DNA from: Lachnospiraceae bacterium KGMB03038
Lineage (GTDB): Bacteria; Bacillota; Clostridia; Lachnospirales; Lachnospiraceae
Direction: 5' to 3'
DNA: 64,000 bases
Assembly: GCA_007361935.1 (NCBI GenBank)
Contig: CP041667.1
Location: 3,066,501-3,130,500 of the forward strand
Positions 17,595 to 25,185 of the stretch are shown here, piece after piece (the first letter of the stretch is position 1; each line of letters starts with the position of its first letter). The position numbers were made by a program, and so were the translations under genes. Under the pieces are notes generated by a model that saw nothing but the letters and a program-made list of their open reading frames with translations, had not been told where the DNA came from and made no database searches.

Positions 17595-18219
17595 CTATAG
17601 CCACTGTCCCGCCATCTCCTCCATCTGTTCATCTGCCCGGCTGACAATTTCAGCGCACTGTTTCAGCTGCTCCTGCATTTCTAATGTAAACTGCCTGCTC
17701 TTTTTATATCGAAGCTGATGTTCCAAACTCGCCCAGAACTCCATCGCAATCGTTCTCAGCTGTATTTCCACATTTTTTTATATCTCCCTGCTTCAAAAGC
17801 AGTCCCGCTATATGATAGACATCGGAAATAAACGGACATACCACTCTTACGCCCGCGATATCCATGATGTTTTCAATCATTCCGCTGATCGTAAGCGGTA
17901 CGTTCTGACGTATCATTTTTTCTTTTATGCTTTCCGGCGATTTCACCCGGCTGTTAATTGATTCAATAGGATTCCTGTCATTGCACGCCTGAAATTCACG
18001 ATTTAAAATTTCTAATTTTGCCGTAATCTGGCGAATACCCGCTTCATAAAAAAACATAATCTGATTATATTGTTCTGTAATATTTAACGCGTCGCTGGCT
18101 ATGGGAAGAAACAGATGTCTTTCTTCTTCTGGCTGAATCTGCGCGACCTCAACGATCGTCTGGTTCCCTTTTTTCCTGTTATACATATTTCTAAAAATGT
18201 TCTGCATATATTTACTCAC
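17595..18219 (-). pseudogene. RelA/SpoT-type small alarmone synthetase, deleted internally
   Basis: The intact N-terminal part (171-codon frame, with MIRQNVPLTISGMIENIMDI and the AGVRVVCPFISDVY motif) shows the synthetase fold of small (p)ppGpp synthetases. At GDIK (about 17779) the frame shifts. The correct continuation resumes in another frame as VEIQLRTIAMEFWASLEHQL and runs to a TAG at 17597-17595. The stretch that normally lies between, with the NGYRSLH substrate-binding motif, is missing. An out-of-frame deletion of roughly 30-40 codons explains this. The enzyme cannot be active. Confidence 0.85.
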
Positions 18220-18379
18220 CTCGGAAATAGAATACTCAGGAAATCTAAAAGGACAGAATGGATTTTTTAAATAAATTCTAAAATTAAGTCTCGTTTCATA
18301 TGCGGGAGCAGTATTCTTCTAAACAACAAATCATGCGCGGAAATGACTCAGAGCCGCCCATACGGACGGCTCCTGCATA

Positions 18380-19147
18380 TTATAGATCCGATATCCATTT
18401 CACTGTTTTACGGAATGCATCTTCACGGCTTTTCCGGCAGTCTCCCGGATATTGTCTCTCAATTTTAAACATTTTCAGCTTAGGCGGATTTAAAGGGACA
18501 AGAATGTGGCTTGCTTTTTCATATTCCAGGATATCTACCCGGATGTTTTCCACACGGATGGCTGTATTCTCATCGAAATGTTTCAGCGGTTCTTCGTAGA
18601 TATAGGATAATTCGAACTGCCGGTGGAGGATCAGATTCCGGATTGCCGGGCCATATTTCAGATGCGCGGCCATACATGGAAAATCTTTTCCCCTGTATGT
18701 GAATTCGGATGCGGTTGTGAAAGTTTTGGACGCCATACTTTTATTCCCACGCATGCCTCCCCATACGCAGTGCAGCGGGGAAATCGCCGCGACACCGCAG
18801 ATATCCGGCATGAGGGAAGCGCAGAGCAACGCCAGGACCGCGCCTTTCGAAACCCCATACATGATAATCTTTTCATGGCCCTTGTTTTTCAGCCACAGGA
18901 TCGCTTTTTCAAATGGATCGACCGGCACCCGGACCAGTTCTTTTGGCAGCCCGTCTACGTTCCAGTAACAAACGCCCAACGCGGCGATACCACACCGGGC
19001 AAACATAGCGCCGACATGCATTGGAATATTTTCATTTCCTTCACTGCCGCCTACTACGATGACCGCTTTTTTATGATCCTGTTCTTCAGCAGGGACGTGA
19101 TAAAATCCATAGACCCCTTCCCGCGCAACCGTTGTATACTCCTTCAA
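18380..19147 (-). pseudogene. BAAT/acyl-CoA thioester hydrolase-like protein, probable internal deletion
   Basis: 255 codons open from a TTG at 19147. The alpha/beta-hydrolase core is present with oxyanion-side VIVVGGSEGNEN and nucleophile elbow YGVSKGA (Ser). The stretch where the catalytic Asp normally follows the sixth strand is missing: VENIRVDIL runs straight into EYEKASHILVPLNP, which contains the catalytic His. I infer an in-frame deletion of about 30-40 codons. It may still be translated but should lack activity. The upstream GNAT remnant runs into it without a stop. Confidence 0.65.
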
Positions 19148-19680
19148 AACATACTCATAAATGAGGGAATGATTGCCGGAGCCGTCTTGAAATGGAATTT
19201 CCGCGGTCTTTATAAATCCGCGTTTTTCGTAAAATTCCCATGAAGCAAGCGTGTTTGTAAACAGTCGTACGTTTCCTGCCCATCGGCTTTTGCCCGACTC
19301 AAAAACTGTGTGACTAATGCGGTCCCCAGGCCTTTTCTGTAATCTCTTTTGGACGAAAGGGCAACAAGCTCAAGATCACATCTCCCAAAGGTTTTCTTGT
19401 CCCTTCCCTCAGCTGACGAAAAAAAGCGTCAAACTGTTTCTGAAACGTTTCCGACATTTTATATCTTTTCAAGTAAAACAACCTGACGATCCTCCGTTTC
19501 AGCCACATAGGTAAAGTTGCATTTTTCAATCAGGATCTGCGCATAATCACACAATAGTATCCTGTCATTCTGATCCGCAGGACATGTAAAAAAGCCCTCA
19601 TAGAAACATTCCCCGCAGGCCGCCGCAACTAAATGGCTGAGCAAAGCCGTTGACCATATTCCGTTTAATCCGAATCCCAT
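19148..19680 (-). pseudogene. GNAT acetyltransferase remnant with several frameshifts
   Basis: Three minus-strand frames in succession carry pieces of one acetyltransferase. The first (from 19680) is MGFGLNGIWSTALLSHLV to FTYVAETEDRQVV; the next contains RYKMSETFQKQFDAFFRQLR. After that come DLELVALSSKRDYRKGLGTA (acetyl-CoA loop) and finally VRLFTNTLASWEFYEKRGF followed by IYEYVL. At least three frameshifts separate them. The last frame passes without a stop into the BAAT-like gene. Clearly non-functional. Confidence 0.8.
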
Positions 19681-19681
19681 T

Positions 19682-20923
19682 TCAGACAGCTCCTAGTTTC
19701 CTAAAAACACTCCTTGAATACCAAGTAATAAGTATGGAGGCAATCGATGCAATGAGCATTACCGCCCAAGCTCTTTCAGCGCATATGTCAAATAAAACCC
19801 CATAAATCATTTGTCCCAGCGGTTGTCCGCACATAGCAACGGAAACTAATGCAGCCATAATTTTCCCGACCAACTCTGGCGGCGTCTGCGTCTGGGCCAC
19901 AGTATAGATCTGCACGACAAATACTGTGGATACTCCCATAGCGGCAAAACACATAGTAGTAATTATCCAGTAAGAAATCATTTCCGGCAGTCCAAGCATC
20001 AGTGAAATTCCCATTAAAAATACTGAAACCGCGCAAATCAACAGCAATACATATAAATTCCCCAGTTTTATTCTTTTTGTCACTATTCCAGCGAAAAAAC
20101 CTCCGCATAATCCTCCTAAAGAAAGTGCCGCCTGGGAAAAGCCATACCATATATCAGACATATTCAAAACTTCTGAAATCAATATTGGCACCCCTACAAT
20201 AAGTACCGCGCTTAATACCAGATTAAAAATACATACCAGAATAATTACACAGATAAATATCGGCTGATCCTGTTTCAAAAAGCGGAAACTTTCTTTCAAA
20301 TCATTGATCACGGCTGCGGCAGCCCCTGTTTCGCAGCTGCGTTTTTGATATGGTATATGTATAAAAATTTCCATAACCGCTGATAAAGCAAAGCAAACGA
20401 TACTCGCGGCCAGGATTGGCCAAATTCCATAAAATTGGAGAATAACTCCGCCAATTGCAGGTCCTGCGAAATTAGCCAAAGTATTTACCTGGTTGATTAC
20501 CGCGTTTCCCATAGAAAGTTTCTCCATCGGAACAAGCAGGGGTACGCTTGCCTGCACGGAAGGCTGATAAGCCCCGGAAATTCCATACATCAGCATTAAA
20601 AACACAATAAATAAAGGAACCATTGGAACTTTGTCAAACAAAAAATAGAATACGGTAATGATAATCGCTGTGCTAAAATCCAAGCCGACCATAATATTTC
20701 GCTTATTTATCCTGTCCGCAAGAATCCCGCCTGCCATTGATAAAACAACCATAGGAAGAAAAGAGCAGGCTGTTACGAGCCCGAACAGGGTAGATGAACC
20801 AGTTTCTTTCAGCAAATAGTAGGGCAGCGCAAAACGCAGAATCGCGTTGCCAAATAGGGAAATAACCTGCCCAATTACCACAAGAGTAAAATCTCGATTA
20901 AAAAGTTTATTCTTCATTTCCAA
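19682..20923 (-). CDS. MFS transporter (drug efflux type)
   Basis: 413 residues, twelve predicted membrane segments, opening NRDFTLVVIGQVISLFGNAI with the loop motif GGILADRINKRNIMVG between helices 2 and 3, typical of the major facilitator superfamily 3-TMS/efflux groups. It lies downstream of a TetR gene on the same strand, with an operator-like palindrome (20952-20968) before its start, so it is probably an inducible exporter of a toxic compound. Substrate unknown. Confidence 0.88.
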   Translation of the reverse strand: MEMKNKLFNRDFTLVVIGQVISLFGNAILRFALPYYLLKETGSSTLFGLVTACSFLPMVVLSMAGGILADRINKRNIMVGLDFSTAIIITVFYFLFDKVPMVPLFIVFLMLMYGISGAYQPSVQASVPLLVPMEKLSMGNAVINQVNTLANFAGPAIGGVILQFYGIWPILAASIVCFALSAVMEIFIHIPYQKRSCETGAAAAVINDLKESFRFLKQDQPIFICVIILVCIFNLVLSAVLIVGVPILISEVLNMSDIWYGFSQAALSLGGLCGGFFAGIVTKRIKLGNLYVLLLICAVSVFLMGISLMLGLPEMISYWIITTMCFAAMGVSTVFVVQIYTVAQTQTPPELVGKIMAALVSVAMCGQPLGQMIYGVLFDICAERAWAVMLIASIASILITWYSRSVFRKLGAV

Positions 20924-20951
20924 AACCTTTTTCCTCCTTAAAAAAATTTAT

Positions 20952-20968
20952 AAACCGACCGTCGGTTT
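20952..20968 (-). promoter_or_regulatory. Operator-like palindrome before the MFS gene
   Basis: AAACCGAC-C-GTCGGTTT, a perfect inverted repeat with one central base, 29 bp upstream of the MFS start. A related, less perfect repeat occurs before the tetR gene at 21684-21704, so both are likely targets of the TetR protein encoded here. Confidence 0.7.
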
Positions 20969-20976
20969 TTATAATT

Positions 20977-21019
20977 GATAAAAATAAACCGCACTTGCTT
21001 GGCGCAGTTTATTTTTATC
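20977..21019 (-). terminator. Hairpin between tetR and the MFS gene
   Basis: GATAAAAATAAAC paired with GTTTATTTTTATC around a GC-rich centre; 12 bp after the tetR stop. It may end most tetR transcripts so that the MFS gene depends on its own promoter. Confidence 0.65.
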
Positions 21020-21030
21020 ATCTTCATCCA

Positions 21031-21669
21031 TTACTTATTACAGAGTCGAAGAAAAGCAGAAATCGTATTATCGTCTAACAAACTATCAATACCTAAACCG
21101 TTTAAAAGCATATTAAACGTGTCGCATCTTTTTTTCATTCCGTCTATATCTGTCATTTTAACCAAAGGATTCAACCATACATTTGTCAGTATCATGATCG
21201 CTTCCGCGATCTCATGCGGATTTTCAATCTCAATCGAACCATCCTTCATACCTTCCGTCAAGATCGGTTCTACGAAATGCGGAGCTGCAAAGTCGTATAT
21301 CTGTTCTATCTGCATTGCCAGAAAGCGCGGATTGTTCAACAGACATGGGGACACTGTGAGCAATACACTTTGATTGGAATGAAGCACCGCTGTCTGGAAT
21401 ATTTTTCTCAATTTTTCAATAGCGTTTAAATTATGATCATCCCTTATTTCTGCAAATATTTCTGCATTTTCATTTCCAAGGCGGTGAAAGATTGCTTTTA
21501 ATATATCTTCCTTGGAATCAAAGTGATGGTAGATTGCTCCTTTAGATAGTTTCGTTTCATTGATAATATCCTGTAATGAAGTATTGTCATACCCCTTTTC
21601 AGAAAACAGTCCGGCAGATACATCCAAAATTAATTTCATTGTTTCTTCCGGATATTTATTCCGTGCCAT
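21031..21669 (-). CDS. TetR/AcrR family transcriptional regulator
   Basis: 212 residues. Helix-turn-helix near residues 25-50 (YDNTSLQDIINETKLSKGAI followed by YHHFDSKEDI). The C-terminal half is the ligand-binding helical core. Placed before the MFS exporter gene, with matching palindromes before both genes, so it is probably their joint repressor. Confidence 0.9.
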   Translation of the reverse strand: MARNKYPEETMKLILDVSAGLFSEKGYDNTSLQDIINETKLSKGAIYHHFDSKEDILKAIFHRLGNENAEIFAEIRDDHNLNAIEKLRKIFQTAVLHSNQSVLLTVSPCLLNNPRFLAMQIEQIYDFAAPHFVEPILTEGMKDGSIEIENPHEIAEAIMILTNVWLNPLVKMTDIDGMKKRCDTFNMLLNGLGIDSLLDDNTISAFLRLCNK

Positions 21670-21683
21670 ATTTCACCTCCGCA

Positions 21684-21704
21684 TACAAACCATCGGTCTG
21701 TATA
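21684..21704 (-). promoter_or_regulatory. Operator-like inverted repeat before tetR
   Basis: ATACAAACCATCGGTCTGTAT, an imperfect inverted repeat sharing the ACCG/CGGT half-site with the operator at 20952-20968; 15 bp upstream of the tetR start. Confidence 0.6.
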
Positions 21705-21763
21705 TAGTATAGATTCCATCGGGAGCTCTGTCAAGGAATTTTTCAGCATAATTTTCCAGCAAT

Positions 21764-21800
21764 AAAAAAGAGCCCGAAAACCTTAGTTTTCCGGGCTTTT
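21764..21800 (-). terminator. Terminator after tRNA-Cys
   Basis: Stem AAAGCCCGGAAAAC / GTTTTCGGGCT followed by a T run on the minus strand, directly after the tRNA 3' end. Confidence 0.85.
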
Positions 21801-21803
21801 GAA

Positions 21804-21874
21804 AGGCGCCAACCAGATTTGAACTGGTGATGAAGGTGTTGCAGACCTCTGCCTTACCACTTGGCTATGGCGCC
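21804..21874 (-). tRNA. tRNA-Cys (GCA)
   Basis: 71-nt cloverleaf on the minus strand: acceptor GGCGCCA, anticodon loop CTGCAAC with anticodon GCA, T arm with GTTCAAATC. Discriminator U73 as expected for tRNA-Cys. CCA is not encoded. Identical to the copy at 60499-60569. Confidence 0.95.
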
Positions 21875-21924
21875 TTATCGGGCACTCGTTTATTATAGCA
21901 AATGCCCGCATTGAAGTCAATATT

Positions 21925-22572
21925 TTAAAAGCCTAATTCTTCATTTACCAGGATCACTTTAATCCGTCCCGGCACCTTAGAATATCGAGTCACCAAAAAT
22001 TGACAACAGATCGTATCTGGATTTTTACAGTCAAAACAGGCTCCTGTCTTACAGCACGGTGTATCCAGATCAAATCTCTGGGCGTTGATGGGCGCCGCTT
22101 CATTCCTTGCTCTGGATACCGCGTTTTCCACATCCCTGACAACCTTATTCATCCCTACGATCATCAGCACGTTTCTGGGACCTGCGCAGATTGCCGAAAC
22201 ACGGTTTCCATAGCCATCGATATTGACCAGCACGCCATCCTCTGATACCGCGTTTGCGCTGGACAGGAAAAAGTCACAGTCATAGGCGGCCAGTTCCCGC
22301 TCCCGTTTCTCCTGCGGTGTCTTTGCCTCATCCCGGTTATATACCGTATAACCGCCTTGACAGACCGCATCTTTTAACCCGATCTCCGCGATCGACATCG
22401 AACCGCCCCAGCCAATAGAACTTCCCTCCGGGATCAGCTCCAGCGCTTTTTTCAGCGCTTCTTCCTTTGTCTCCGCGTAAAATCCCTCCACATTTCGAGA
22501 TTCTAAAGCTTTGATAACCTTCTCTCCTAATAGTTTATTCCGTTTGATCCGATTTTTATTCATCCGGTCCAC
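21925..22572 (-). CDS. LUD domain (LutC/YkgG-like) protein
   Basis: 215 residues of the LUD family (SIGWGGSMSIAEIGLKDAV; DFFLSSANAVSEDGVLVNID). LutC-type proteins belong to lactate utilisation complexes. The C-terminal part carries a cysteine cluster (CCKTGACFDCKNPDTICC) that could bind an iron-sulfur cluster, so this is the stand-alone variant rather than the LutABC subunit. No lutA or lutB lies nearby. Lactate as substrate is inference from the family. Confidence 0.82.
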   Translation of the reverse strand: MDRMNKNRIKRNKLLGEKVIKALESRNVEGFYAETKEEALKKALELIPEGSSIGWGGSMSIAEIGLKDAVCQGGYTVYNRDEAKTPQEKRERELAAYDCDFFLSSANAVSEDGVLVNIDGYGNRVSAICAGPRNVLMIVGMNKVVRDVENAVSRARNEAAPINAQRFDLDTPCCKTGACFDCKNPDTICCQFLVTRYSKVPGRIKVILVNEELGF

Positions 22573-22598
22573 CTCCTTGGGTTATTATAACATATTTC

Positions 22599-22640
22599 AA
22601 TTGGGGCCGGGGGATTTTTAAAAATCCCCCGGCCCCAATT
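22599..22640. repeat. Dispersed palindrome copy 3 (left target duplication of the IS)
   Basis: 42-bp perfect palindrome from AATTGGGGCC to GGCCCCAATT, identical to 24337-24378 on the other side of the IS. No GCCCTGTCCC tail follows because the IS begins at 22641. Confidence 0.95.
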
Positions 22641-24336
22641 CAGACTGTAGACAAAGTTGGTGCTGGAGCCTAGCTCCAGCACCACTCTTTTTGCCAAAAT
22701 GCCAACTCCCATATTTTTTTATAAAAGATAAAAAAGAATCCTGATTTTTTGTCCTGCCTTTCCCTTACATCCAGAATCTTTGCCAGCTTTTTCAGATTCA
22801 TGCACGCAAAGGTCAGCCCCGCTTTCATTCTCATTCGGGCGTTGCCGATGTATTGTGTGTATCGAAATCCATGCTGTTCTTTTGCACTTCCGAACAATCT
22901 CTCAATGGTTTCTTTTCTCAACATATAGATCTCTTTGTTCCCGAGAGTATAGCGGATATCCTCACTGGTTTCCAGATACTCTTCCCAAATGTGGCGGGAG
23001 ATCGTTTTTTCATGCTCTTTGCTTTCTGTACAGTTGCAAAGGTAAGGGCAGGTTTTACAGATGCTTTTATCGCTCTTGTATTCTTTGTACCCCTCCCGGT
23101 TCGTTGTCCGATAAGTAAGGATCTGATCCGCCGGACAGATATAGCAGTCATTGTACTCATCGTAGACATACTCATATTTCTTGAAGAATCCATCTTTTGT
23201 CATGGGCCTTTTATACGGAAACAGAGGCTGTATCCCGTCTTTTAACAATTCTCGGGCGATTGCTGGAGTCTTAGATCCGGCATCCAATACCATCATCTCC
23301 ATATCCAGGTCTTTCAACTTGTCGTACAAAGGCTTCCATGTCCTGCTGTCATGTTCATTCCCTGGATGCACAGTATAACCTAAGATCCACCCGTGCTTGT
23401 CACATGCAGTCTCTATGTTGTATGCAAAAACATGTTTATGTTCGCCTTTTCGGAACCACCCGCTTTCCGGATCTGAAGTACTGCATTTTTGCGTTTTGGC
23501 TCCTTCCGGGATCTCGTCTGAAGAACCGCTTTCACCAGAAGTGCCGCTACCCGCTGCAGGCGGTGTAGTTGAATCATCCTTTTTTTCTTTTAAAGGTTTC
23601 TTTCCATGATTTTTGCGGTCTTCATTGATTTCTTTTTTTAACTCCTCCTCATACCATAGAGCTTCTTGAGATGCAATCCTCTTTCGCCTCTTTTTGCTGT
23701 TCGCACAGGCTTTTACATGGGTAGAATCCACAAACACGGTAGACGTATCTACCAGATGAAACTTCATACATTGTTCGAGGATATGGGAAAAGATCTGTTC
23801 AAACAGTTCCGTATCCTTAAAACGCCGGGTATAGTTTTTCCCAAAAGTAGAAAAGTGAGGAACTGGATCCAGCATATCCAGACCGAGAAACCAACGATAC
23901 GCTACATTCACTTCGATTTCTTTGATCGTCTGGCGCATACTTTTAATCCCATAGAGATACTGGATAAAAGGGATTTTGATCAGCATCACCGGATCCATGC
24001 TCGGCCTTCCGTTATCTGCACAATACTTGTCTTCTACAAGATCGTAAATAAAGTTCCAGTCAATTGCCCGGTCAATCTTTCGGAGCATGTGATCCTTTGG
24101 CACCATGTCATCCATGCTGAACAGCATCATTTGTTCTCTTTTTTTATCGGCATCTCTTGTCATCATAAGCGGGCCCTCCTTATAGGATAATTATACCATG
24201 TGCAGAGAACGCACCGCTTAACTTTCGAGTTGATAAGTAGGGGATTTTTCTTGATAAAAACCGGAAGAATCATTAAAATGTTGATAACTACAATAGAAAA
24301 GCCCCGGTGTAAACCGGGGACTTTGTCTACAGTCTG
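22641..24336 (-). mobile_element. IS1182-family insertion sequence, complete
   Basis: 1696-bp element. Its ends are 17-bp perfect terminal inverted repeats, CAGACTGTAGACAAAGT at 22641-22657 and the complement at 24320-24336. It carries one transposase gene. Both sides are flanked by the same 42-bp palindrome, which I read as a target duplication of a whole stem-loop. All parts look intact, so recent insertion is likely. Confidence 0.93.
22670..24166 (-). CDS. IS1182-family transposase
   Basis: 498 residues. The N-terminal part FSMDDMVPKDHMLRKIDRAI is the DUF772-type transposase start. The DDE catalytic residues can be placed at TVFVDSTHVKA, MMVLDAGSKTPA and TIERLFGSAKEQHGFRYT. Between them lies a CPADQILTYR..CKTCPYLCNC insert with cysteines. 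The stop codon TAG lies in the 3-base loop of an 11-bp perfect stem (22659-22683) that would end the mRNA. It moves the surrounding IS by cutting and joining DNA. Confidence 0.95.
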   Translation of the reverse strand: MMTRDADKKREQMMLFSMDDMVPKDHMLRKIDRAIDWNFIYDLVEDKYCADNGRPSMDPVMLIKIPFIQYLYGIKSMRQTIKEIEVNVAYRWFLGLDMLDPVPHFSTFGKNYTRRFKDTELFEQIFSHILEQCMKFHLVDTSTVFVDSTHVKACANSKKRRKRIASQEALWYEEELKKEINEDRKNHGKKPLKEKKDDSTTPPAAGSGTSGESGSSDEIPEGAKTQKCSTSDPESGWFRKGEHKHVFAYNIETACDKHGWILGYTVHPGNEHDSRTWKPLYDKLKDLDMEMMVLDAGSKTPAIARELLKDGIQPLFPYKRPMTKDGFFKKYEYVYDEYNDCYICPADQILTYRTTNREGYKEYKSDKSICKTCPYLCNCTESKEHEKTISRHIWEEYLETSEDIRYTLGNKEIYMLRKETIERLFGSAKEQHGFRYTQYIGNARMRMKAGLTFACMNLKKLAKILDVRERQDKKSGFFFIFYKKIWELAFWQKEWCWS

Positions 24337-24394
24337 AATTGGGGCCGGGGGATTTTTAAAAATCCCCCGGCCCCAATTGAAAATGCCCTGTCCC
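24337..24394. repeat. Dispersed palindrome copy 4 (right target duplication plus tail)
   Basis: The same 42-bp palindrome as at 22599-22640 (24337-24378) followed by the tail GAAAATGCCCTGTCCC (24379-24394). This is the original element; the left copy arose by IS insertion. The stop codon of the metallopeptidase gene shares its edge. Confidence 0.95.
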
Positions 24395-24948
24395 TAATTA
24401 AAATCTCGCTCCCGCATCCGCCTTCTCCGTTCCTTCCAATCTGGCAGGAACCGAGTCATATACGCCTGAAACCGTTGATTATGACTGGGTTCGATCAAAT
24501 GGCACAACTCATGGACAACGATGTATTCCAAAATTTCTTCCGGAAAGTAGTAGAGCCTGGTATTGATCCGGATCTTTCCCGTATTTACAGTACAGCTCCC
24601 CCAACGGGTCTTCATCCTCCGCAAAGTCCATCCGGAAGCGTGGACTTTCATCTGCGGTTCCCACTTTTTTGCGTAATACATCACTTTCTTTCTCAGAATT
24701 TCCTTTTGCGCTTTGCCAAGATCCGGTTCTATTTCCTTTCTGGCCGCCGCTTCACGCATAGCAAGCTGATGATTCTTGATCCAGGTTTCTTTGCTCTTTA
24801 CAAAGTCTCGGATTCGTTTTTCCGGGACCTGTTTGGGCGCTGTTACCAGCACCTGTCCATCAGGCGGTTTCAGGTAAAGATTTATGTTTTTTACTCTTCG
24901 ATATTCAATTGTAACTGGAATTTGATTGATATAAATTATTTTCGCCAT
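24394..24948 (-). CDS. M48/YgjP-type (DUF45) metallopeptidase
   Basis: 184 residues of the YgjP/SprT-like DUF45 family. The zinc-binding HELCH motif (VVHELCHLIEPSH) lies near residue 150, with the conserved MKTRWGSC segment before it. Cytoplasmic; the role is unclear, and some relatives sit with restriction systems, which are not present here. The last codons DFN and the TAG stop lie at the edge of palindrome copy 4, as if the element has set the gene's end. Confidence 0.85.
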   Translation of the reverse strand: MAKIIYINQIPVTIEYRRVKNINLYLKPPDGQVLVTAPKQVPEKRIRDFVKSKETWIKNHQLAMREAAARKEIEPDLGKAQKEILRKKVMYYAKKWEPQMKVHASGWTLRRMKTRWGSCTVNTGKIRINTRLYYFPEEILEYIVVHELCHLIEPSHNQRFQAYMTRFLPDWKERRRRMRERDFN

Positions 24949-24977
24949 GGGTTTATCATACCAGATTTTATTTAATT

Positions 24978-25041
24978 GGGGACAGGGTATTTTTCATCGG
25001 GGCCGGGGGATTTTTAAAAATCCCCCGGCCCCGATGAAAAA
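24978..25041. repeat. Dispersed palindrome copy 5 (inverse orientation)
   Basis: Tail complement GGGACAGGGTA on the left (24978-24989) and a 52-bp palindrome 24990-25041 with the usual GGGGCCGGGGGATTTTT core. It ends 3 bp before the -35 box of the asnB promoter. Confidence 0.95.
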
Positions 25042-25044
25042 TAG

Positions 25045-25073
25045 TTGTAACTTTCTCCCTTTTCTGTTATACT
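25045..25073 (+). promoter_or_regulatory. asnB promoter
   Basis: TTGTAA (25045-25050), 17-bp spacer, TATACT (25068-25073). The predicted start point (about 25080) coincides with the first base of the hexaloop hairpin. Confidence 0.75.
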
Positions 25074-25079
25074 TTTCTC

Positions 25080-25131
25080 CAGACAAAGGCGTCTGAATAC
25101 AGAATCTAGTCTGTATTCAGACGCCTTTTTT
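25080..25131 (+). promoter_or_regulatory. asnB leader: ANTAR-type hexaloop hairpin overlapping a terminator
   Basis: Hairpin CAGAC-AAAGGC-GTCTG at 25080-25095 has a six-base loop with A1 and G4. Its loop and 3' stem form the 5' arm of a terminator: 16-bp stem 25088-25103 / 25110-25125, then six T. The two structures exclude each other. Stabilising the first would let transcription proceed into asnB (ATG 25186). No upstream gene on this strand needs a terminator here, so attenuation is the likely purpose. Confidence 0.75.
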
Positions 25132-25185
25132 GCTTTCGATGAGCAAATGTATTTTATATATTATATTGTTACGGAGGGTGATTTT

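Noticed and set aside
22641..24336. IS element carrying the palindrome as its own end
   Set aside because: The true ends are the 17-bp repeats CAGACTG...; the same palindrome occurs eight more times without any IS.
25080..25131. T-box leader for asnB
   Set aside because: The leader is only about 50 bases to the end of the terminator and has no T-box sequence or specifier stem; the hexaloop/terminator overlap explains it better.
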